Assembly (NCBI GenBank): GCA_016782825.1
Contig: JADHXT010000064.1
Location: 1-12,721, forward strand
Direction: 5' to 3'
Length of the DNA stretch: 12,721 nucleotides
From: Candidatus Brocadiia bacterium
Lineage (GTDB): Bacteria; Planctomycetota; PUPC01; DSUN01
Part shown: in pieces, positions 8,901-12,721 of the stretch
How the letters are laid out: each line of letters begins with the position of its first letter
Numbering within the stretch: position 1 is the first letter of the stretch
Notes under the pieces: generated by a model
What the model was told of the DNA's origin: nothing
Seen by the model: only the letters and a program-made list of their open reading frames with translations
Databases searched by the model: none
Program-made: the position numbers and the translations under genes

Positions 8901-9594
8901 CAGCACCGCCCCGCCCCCGGCCACGGCCCTCGCGCTCGAGAAGCCGCCGGCCAAGCCCACGCCGCCACCGTGGGGGCCCCGCTACAGTCTTGGCTACGAG
9001 CGCGACATCCAGCCCATCTTCGACAAGCACTGCGGCAAGTGTCACCAGGGCGACGGTAAGGGGCGGAAGACCCTCGACCTGACCCTCCGCCCGAGCCGCG
9101 ACGCCGGCATGTTCCCCGAGCCCTATGTCACCCTTACCCTCGGCCGCAAGCGCAGCTTCCCCGGGCAGTTCCCCGCCGGCGAGGGCGGTGTGGCCGGCAC
9201 CATCATCGCCGAGAACCGCCCCTGGCGGCCGAAGGACTATGCCACACTGCCGCCCATGACCACGCTCTCCTACACCAGCAAGCTCATCGCCCACGCCATG
9301 AGCGGCACCCACCACCGCGTGAAGGTCGATCCGCTGAGCCTGCGGAAGCTCGTCGTGTGGGTGGACATCCTGTGTCCCTACCTCGGCGAGGCGGAGATCC
9401 GCGCCATCCCTGATCCCGACCCCGCCGACCCGCGCTTCGCCAACTCCAGCTACCCACCCCGCACGCCGGGCGTGCGCCCCTTCGCCGATTCGCCCTATCC
9501 GCCGCGGATGAAGAACGCCCCTGTGGTGAACCGCGCCTACTGCCAGGACGACTTTCCCACCCAGGCACACCGCCTGAGGTCCCGCCCCCGCTGA
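5953..9594 (+). CDS. Exported NPCBM - LamG - HzsA-like propeller - diheme c protein
   Basis: The 1213-residue protein begins with a signal sequence: MKRLLFVSALLWVTVGC, then AQA at 20-22 as a likely signal peptidase I site (C17 is a poor lipobox). Residues 28-172 form an NPCBM carbohydrate-binding domain (YAKGLGTHANSRI, then the C-terminal DWADARLVL). A helical linker spans 198-270. Residues 281-465 form a LamG/concanavalin-like domain (NDGRWHHVAQVVDG 384-397, LYVDG 402-406). Residues 475-970 resemble the propeller and middle region of the hydrazine synthase alpha subunit, with blade-like motifs RPELSFDGRTVLF (555), DPVYLPSGHIAF (601) and TPALLPDGRILY (654). Two c-heme motifs follow: CLGCH (976-980) and CGKCH (1027-1031). 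The GTG start (5953) has GAGG at 5942-5945; the overlapping ATG at 5951 is followed by a stop. It is probably periplasmic or surface-bound, binding glycans and moving electrons. The substrate is unknown, and true hydrazine synthase activity is very unlikely (no beta/gamma subunits, extra sugar-binding domains). Confidence 0.9.
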   Translation: MKRLLFVSALLWVTVGCRGAQAGAAAPCRLVAYSQDHGTLQLDRSFIGQPLRIGSRRYAKGLGTHANSRIEIALGPACRELRAHVGADLNEPTRKAGGSVVFIVKVDGRECFRSQVLEPGMEPVAVAVKLDGAKKLELIADTSINGYIGDHADWADARLVLADGREAFLGDVFRRQGLPANRRASHHTSLAEPPTRTLAPAEARQMLERDWLFQVDHAPALGRIRQEIEWTRQMAARQSKLAGAPDLAAELRELDALEQRLRPASEEEVDAAAPSLPAGVAARWRFDEPLDGLRGQGKPEPGLFGKCLTLSGAGWVETEPALAAVPQKPYALCAWIRTTASVMDVAGSGAEAGSLLLVVNKGPLRGHHWTAAGATIVDGKAVVNDGRWHHVAQVVDGRSLALYVDGKLDVAAPLKGTLCPSASRFVVGSRTAAESRFRYRGSLDDVCLFARALQPKELQAIYRQGSKVLARANRHDPALYLAVRRLKRRILLKHPAVDFSQVVFVDVPHSYPHESMHRVFPHAQENCGRLLLLDGLHPGGTLRKLAGPEPGMFWRPELSFDGRTVLFCYRPRADKTFHLYEVGVDGSGLRQVTHGSYDDLDPVYLPSGHIAFMTNRGNSYARCAVGHPSTVLARCDRNGKNLYIISASNEPEYTPALLPDGRILYTRWEYTDKELMRIQSLWTVNPDGTNVSAFWGNQSYWPDMLLEARPIPGSQRVMFAGHGHHDVFHGCIGILDRNLGFNYPDGLTKVTADVRWPEVGDGPAERLENPRYHAAGRFTGYKAPYPLSDDLFLVSVRPKGGWYCLYLMDIDGNRELIYQGAFSALYGLPVRPRLAPRSVPDVVAWPGSERGGGKVQPGVLFSPNVFQGMPAAVREKARHVRVINLDYTTFTYGLKTQGYSHWRATPHMHAGPPVSITCNDGIKRILGTVPIEADGSVAIAVPPGKPLHFQLVDQHFRALQTMRSFTNVMPGEQRGCLGCHEMHSTAPPPATALALEKPPAKPTPPPWGPRYSLGYERDIQPIFDKHCGKCHQGDGKGRKTLDLTLRPSRDAGMFPEPYVTLTLGRKRSFPGQFPAGEGGVAGTIIAENRPWRPKDYATLPPMTTLSYTSKLIAHAMSGTHHRVKVDPLSLRKLVVWVDILCPYLGEAEIRAIPDPDPADPRFANSSYPPRTPGVRPFADSPYPPRMKNAPVVNRAYCQDDFPTQAHRLRSRPR
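9436..9507 (+). repeat. Duplicated FA(N/D)SxYPPR segment in the C-terminal tail
   Basis: Residues 1162-1170 and 1177-1185 of the diheme protein are near-copies (FANSSYPPR and FADSPYPPR), 15 residues apart. They lie in the extended tail after the second heme domain. The codons have diverged, so the duplication is not recent. No function is assigned. Confidence 0.7.
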
Positions 9595-9619
9595 CCGTTG
9601 TGATGGAAAGGGCCGTGTG

Positions 9620-10540
9620 ATGCACCGAAGCGAACCGTCTCGTCGCCAGTTTCTCCGCCAGGCCGCCGCAACCGCTGGCCTCGCCATCGCCGGGCCGGCC
9701 GCCCTGGCCGTCGAGCCCAGGCCCAAGCCGTTCCCCGGCATCTACAAGCTTTCCGTGGCCGGCTACAGCTACCGCAAGCACCTCACGGCCAAGAAAGACG
9801 GGATGACGCTGGACGGCTACCTGGAGCTGGCCGCCAAGCTCAAGCTCGACGCCGTCGAGCCCACGAGCTACTACTTCCGCGACACGAGCGAGAAGTATCT
9901 CAAGCACATCCGCGACAAGGCCAAGGACCTCGGCCTCGCCATCTCGGGCACCGCCGTGGGCAACAACTTCGCCCTGCCGCCCGGCCCCGCGCGCGACAAG
10001 CAGCTTGCCCATGTGAAGACGTGGGTCGACCACGCCGCCGTCCTCGGCGCACCGGTTATCCGCATCTTCGGCACCGGCCGCCTCGGCAAGGGCCAGACCG
10101 CCGACGAGGCCTACAAGCTCGTCCTCGCTGCCATCGAGGAATGCTGCACCTACGCCGGCAAGCACGGCGTGGCACTCGCCCTCGAAAACCACGGCGGCGC
10201 GCTCACCACCACCGGCAAGGAGCTGCTCCGCTTCGTGGGCGACGTCAAGAGTGCTGCCTTCGGCATCAACCTCGATACAGGCAACTTCCGCTCGCCCGAC
10301 CCCTACGCCGACATGGCCCTCGTGGCGCCCCACGCGCTCAACGTGCAGGTGAAGGTGGCGCTGCGGGTGAACGGCAAGTCGCAGCCGGCCGACTACGCCC
10401 GCATCATCCGCATTCTGCGCGACGCCGGCTACGACAACTACGTGGTACTGGAATACGAGGCGAAGGAGGACCCCCTCACCGCCATCCCGCGCCACATCGA
10501 GGCGCTGCGCAAGGCGATCGCCGAGGCGTGCAAGGGGTAG
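9620..10540 (+). CDS. Tat-exported sugar isomerase/epimerase-like TIM-barrel protein (AP endonuclease 2 family)
   Basis: The 306-residue protein has a twin-arginine signal, SRRQFLR (7-13), a hydrophobic Ala/Gly stretch, and a probable cut after ALA (28-30). The rest is a xylose-isomerase-like TIM barrel. Candidate divalent-metal ligands are E189 in LALENHGG, D219 in INLDTGNF, Q243 in NVQVK (or H238), and E278/E280 in VVLEYE near the C-terminus, in the order usual for the family. The start is the ATG at 9620, with GGAAAGGG at 9605-9612; a GTG one codon earlier is equally open. It is 25 bp after the diheme protein and likely co-transcribed. These proteins are usually annotated as sugar phosphate isomerases, but a protein exported folded to the periplasm is unlikely to meet phosphosugars. 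Epimerisation, isomerisation or elimination on free or oxidised sugars or glycosides is more plausible; the exact reaction is unknown. Confidence 0.9.
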   Translation: MHRSEPSRRQFLRQAAATAGLAIAGPAALAVEPRPKPFPGIYKLSVAGYSYRKHLTAKKDGMTLDGYLELAAKLKLDAVEPTSYYFRDTSEKYLKHIRDKAKDLGLAISGTAVGNNFALPPGPARDKQLAHVKTWVDHAAVLGAPVIRIFGTGRLGKGQTADEAYKLVLAAIEECCTYAGKHGVALALENHGGALTTTGKELLRFVGDVKSAAFGINLDTGNFRSPDPYADMALVAPHALNVQVKVALRVNGKSQPADYARIIRILRDAGYDNYVVLEYEAKEDPLTAIPRHIEALRKAIAEACKG

Positions 10541-10639
10541 TGCGGAGTTCGGCATGCGGAGCGCGCGAAGAAGCACGGGACGCGTGACGCGCGATCAGAA
10601 GCGTTGGGTGGGTGCCGCACTCCAACGTGGGGCGAAGAT

Positions 10640-10734
10640 GGGCGGGCACGGGGACCCGCCCCTACAGCCGGAGCCCGACGGCCCTCACCATCACAGGGCA
10701 GGAGTCTTGTAGGGGCAGGTCCCCGTGCCTGCCC
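10640..10734. repeat. Inverted pair of REP-like elements (REPIN/BIME-like)
   Basis: Two 27-nt arms (10640-10666 and 10708-10734) are inverted repeats identical at 25 of 27 positions, separated by 41 bp. Each arm is itself a hairpin: GGGCGGG/CCCGCCC around an 8-nt loop on the left, GGGCAGG/CCTGCCC around the complementary loop on the right. The two differences fall on paired bases, so both hairpins stay fully paired. Each hairpin is abutted by GTAG on its 5' side (10709-10712 plus; 10662-10665 read on minus), pointing inward. GTAG plus a palindrome is the defining layout of REP elements mobilised by RAYT transposases. The spacer adds a third small hairpin, GCCCT (10681-10685) with AGGGC (10695-10699). 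No transposase is in the window. I recall similar sequences between genes in many bacterial genomes, but cannot verify this here. Confidence 0.8.
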
Positions 10735-10748
10735 TCTGGTGGGCGGCT

Positions 10749-10782
10749 TCTCCCCGTGGGCAAGGGTCAGCCCGGAGGGAGA
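10749..10782. other. Imperfect hairpin, 6 + 5 bp
   Basis: TCTCCC (10749-10754) pairs with GGGAGA (10777-10782). After a 2x2 mismatch, TGGGC (10757-10761) pairs with GCCCG (10770-10774), including one wobble, around an 8-nt loop. There is no T-tract on either strand, so it is not a classical terminator. It could stop or stabilise transcript ends from the convergent genes. Confidence 0.4.
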
Positions 10783-10911
10783 GGCGAAGACGAAGACGCG
10801 GGATGAGGACACCCCGCCCACACAGACACCCCACCTGCTGCACTGGCGGCGTTCGGGCCTCCTGGCGGCTACACGGAGCCACTGGCGGCCGAAGCGGGTG
10901 AGAAACGCGGC

Positions 10912-12721
10912 TCACGCGTCCTCGGGCTCGGTGCGGATCTCGTCGAGCTTCACGCCGCCGCGCCTGATCTGCACGACGATGAGCAACAGCAGGAACGCGC
11001 CGAGGCCGGCCAAGCCGTAATACCTGGCCTTGCTCCAGATGCTGTACACGCTGCCGAAGGTGATAACCCCGGCGGCGACGAGCATGAGCACGTTCCACGT
11101 CACGCGGCTCATGCCCTTGGGCATGTGCTCGCCGAGCAGGCTCTTGGAGTTCATCATGCAGAAGAAGGTCCAGTAGGCGATGGGGGCGAGGACCATGCCG
11201 AACACGCTGGTGGGCACCACGAGCCACGCGGCGGCCTTGTGCCAGATGAACGGACCCAGGACGCCGAGCACAGGCACCAGGCACGCCAGGCGGTGGGCAT
11301 TGCCTTCCGGCTTCACGCCGAGCATCTCGCAGATGACGAAGCCGCTGATGAGCATGAGGATGATGATGCTCGAGACAGCCATGCCGACCACGCCGATGCC
11401 GAAGACGTACTGCGAGAAGATGTCGCCGGTCAGGGGCTGAAGTGCGGCGGCGAGGTCGAAGTTGCTCCGCTTGATCAGCATGGCTGCGATGCGCCGGTCG
11501 CCCTGCGGTAGCGCGGCGCGGGCGGTGGCTTTCTGCTCCGAGGTGAGCTTGCCATAGGCCTCGTCGCCGATGGCGTGCTTTACGCGGGCGTCGGCAATGC
11601 CCTTGTACGCGCGGACGAGGCCGTCGCTCGGCGGCTGCAGCTCTCTGAGCGTTGCCTCGTCGACCTGCTGGCCCTCGGGCACGTTCACGATCTGGGTCGT
11701 TCCGTCCTTGGCGCGCATCTTGTAGGGTTCGTCGAGGAGGCCGGGATGGTGCTTGACGTGGAACTGGCTGGCGGCGCAGAGCACCACGCAGCCGGTGGCG
11801 AGGATGAAGGGCACGAAGAGGCCGGTCGAGAGGTCGAAGATGGCCAGGCCGCGGGCGTTGCGCCGCCAGCCTTTGGCCAGCATGGAGTAGGGCAGCAGGA
11901 AGGTCATGTTGATGCCCACGGCCGTCGCGGCCGCGCTGATCATCACGTCGCGCTGCATGTACACGATCTGGCCGGACCAGTAGTCTGCGAACTTGCCCGT
12001 CGCGGCCAGGGCGCCGGCGAACGTGGCGGCCGGCTTCGTGAGGATCGAGAGATCGGGAATGAGGCCGCCGCCGATGGCGCCCCAATCCAGCAGGCCGGCG
12101 AAGCTGAGCTTGACGACCACGCCGAAGAAGCACAAGATGATGATCCCCACCATGATCTTCAGCAGGCCCTCGAAGATGCGGATGCCCTTACTGCCCTTGT
12201 CGTAGAACCAGATGACCACGAGGCATACGAGCAAGATGGCGCCCGCTGCGATGACCTTCCCCACCGTGTCCGGCAGGCCGGACTTCGGGCCGACGAGGCT
12301 CGGGAAGAGGTTCTGCTGGAGCGAGGCCGTGCCGAGGCCGAACTGCGGCAGGCACCACACCACATTGGCCATGGCCGTGGCCAGCGCCCAGCCCCAGCCG
12401 AGCACGGGATTGATGTGCTCGTTGATGGCCTGGAAGGGACGTTTGCCGGTGGTGAGCGCCACATAGCCAATGGCGCTGAGCATCACGACTCCGAGGATCA
12501 TGGCCAGCGGCTGGATCCACAGGCCCGCAAAGCCGAGCAGCACGCCCAGAAACAGGCTGCTGCCCAGCGAGCCACCGCCCAGGGTGATGGCGCTCTGGAG
12601 CCATCCCGGCCCCGAGAGCCTCAGGTACACCCCCATGCGCGAGAAGAAGGGCTTCTCGTGGATGCCTTGGAGTTCGATGGGCTCGGCGGCCAGGCCCTCG
12701 TGCTGTGCGGCGGGCGAAGCG
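10912..12721 (-). CDS. Nramp-superfamily transporter lacking canonical metal motifs, start beyond window
   Basis: This is a multi-pass inner-membrane protein. Residue numbers run from the ATG at 12636; that ATG has no Shine-Dalgarno, and the frame stays open for 28 more codons to the edge (ending in IHEKPFFSRM), so the real start probably lies outside. The first helix (LSGPGWLQSAITLGGGSLG, 7-25) aligns with Nramp helix 1 (GPG, eight residues, DPGN), with GGGS (20-23) in place of DPGN. The helix-6 region (INMTFLLPYSMLAKGW, 242-257) has LPY (248-250) where classical Nramps have MPH. A hydrophilic segment of about 110 residues (about 292-405) interrupts the helices. About ten further hydrophobic segments are visible. 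It is probably a divalent-cation or other solute transporter of an Nramp-related clade; the substrate cannot be assumed to be manganese or iron. It converges on the TIM-barrel gene. Confidence 0.85.
   Translation of the reverse strand, partial: ASPAAQHEGLAAEPIELQGIHEKPFFSRMGVYLRLSGPGWLQSAITLGGGSLGSSLFLGVLLGFAGLWIQPLAMILGVVMLSAIGYVALTTGKRPFQAINEHINPVLGWGWALATAMANVVWCLPQFGLGTASLQQNLFPSLVGPKSGLPDTVGKVIAAGAILLVCLVVIWFYDKGSKGIRIFEGLLKIMVGIIILCFFGVVVKLSFAGLLDWGAIGGGLIPDLSILTKPAATFAGALAATGKFADYWSGQIVYMQRDVMISAAATAVGINMTFLLPYSMLAKGWRRNARGLAIFDLSTGLFVPFILATGCVVLCAASQFHVKHHPGLLDEPYKMRAKDGTTQIVNVPEGQQVDEATLRELQPPSDGLVRAYKGIADARVKHAIGDEAYGKLTSEQKATARAALPQGDRRIAAMLIKRSNFDLAAALQPLTGDIFSQYVFGIGVVGMAVSSIIILMLISGFVICEMLGVKPEGNAHRLACLVPVLGVLGPFIWHKAAAWLVVPTSVFGMVLAPIAYWTFFCMMNSKSLLGEHMPKGMSRVTWNVLMLVAAGVITFGSVYSIWSKARYYGLAGLGAFLLLLIVVQIRRGGVKLDEIRTEPEDA

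Larger units (their letters stand above)
10541..10911. other. 371-bp non-coding gap between convergent genes
   Basis: No credible gene is seen. The first stretch (10541-10639) contains a short direct repeat, TGCGGAG at 10541-10547 and 10555-10561, and a small palindrome, CGCG-TGA-CGCG at 10581-10591. The centre holds the inverted REP-like pair (10640-10734), followed by an imperfect hairpin (10749-10782). The last part (10783-10911) shows nothing I can interpret. No hairpin with a convincing T-tract was found for either convergent gene. Confidence 0.75.

Noticed and set aside
5953..9594. Genuine hydrazine synthase alpha subunit (anammox)
   Set aside because: NPCBM and LamG domains are fused on, no beta/gamma subunit genes are adjacent, and the tyrosine expected after the first heme motif is missing. 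Only a homologous architecture is claimed.
7576..9741. 721-residue minus-strand open frame antisense to the heme protein
   Set aside because: It is a shadow of the real gene: biased composition and no recognisable domain. Similar antisense frames occur along the whole window.
10581..10591. CGCG-TGA-CGCG palindrome as an operator or terminator
   Set aside because: The stem is only 4 bp and has no T-tract; such matches are expected by chance in DNA of this composition.
12636..12721. ATG at 12636 as the true transporter start, with a promoter in the last 85 bases
   Set aside because: The frame stays open to the edge with protein-like sequence and there is no ribosome-binding site before this ATG.

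Overview
The window is uniformly GC-rich DNA with dense coding. Seven genes were found: six on the plus strand and one on the minus strand, with two of them cut by the window edges. The gene content points to the Planctomycetota or a nearby PVC-type lineage: an exported protein joining NPCBM, LamG and a hydrazine-synthase-alpha-like propeller to two c-type heme sites, a Tat-exported 'sugar phosphate isomerase'-like TIM barrel, and a PilM/secretin locus in non-canonical order. No taxonomic marker gene is present, so this is an inference from gene style.

Region 1 (1-5506) is an envelope-machine operon. It holds the C-terminal part of a secretin, a PilM-like ATPase fused to a PilN-like membrane domain (GspL-like architecture), a single-pass PilO-like protein, and a single-pass protein with a PilP/GspC-like C-terminus. 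Gaps are 21 bp, a 4-bp overlap and 19 bp, so one transcript is likely. Together they would form the outer-membrane pore and inner-membrane alignment complex of a type IV pilus or type II secretion system. The order secretin > PilM-N > PilO-like > PilP-like is reversed relative to the classical pilMNOPQ operon.

Region 2 (5507-5952) holds a small NifU C-terminal-domain Fe-S scaffold gene. It appears to be its own transcription unit, with a TTGACA box upstream and a hairpin plus T-rich terminator downstream.

Region 3 (5953-10540) is a probable two-gene unit for extracytoplasmic carbohydrate work: the 1213-residue NPCBM/LamG/HzsA-like diheme protein, followed 25 bp later by a Tat-exported TIM-barrel protein of the AP-endonuclease-2 / xylose-isomerase-like family.

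Region 4 (10541-10911) is a 371-bp gap between convergent genes. It carries two inverted REP-like elements (each a GTAG tetranucleotide abutting a hairpin) whose only two differences are compensatory, plus another imperfect hairpin.

Region 5 (10912 to the right edge, minus strand) is an Nramp-superfamily transporter. The hallmark metal-binding motifs are replaced (DPGN by GGGS, MPH by LPY), and it has a soluble insertion of about 110 residues. Its true start lies beyond the window. No rRNA, tRNA, CRISPR array, IS element or phage gene was seen.
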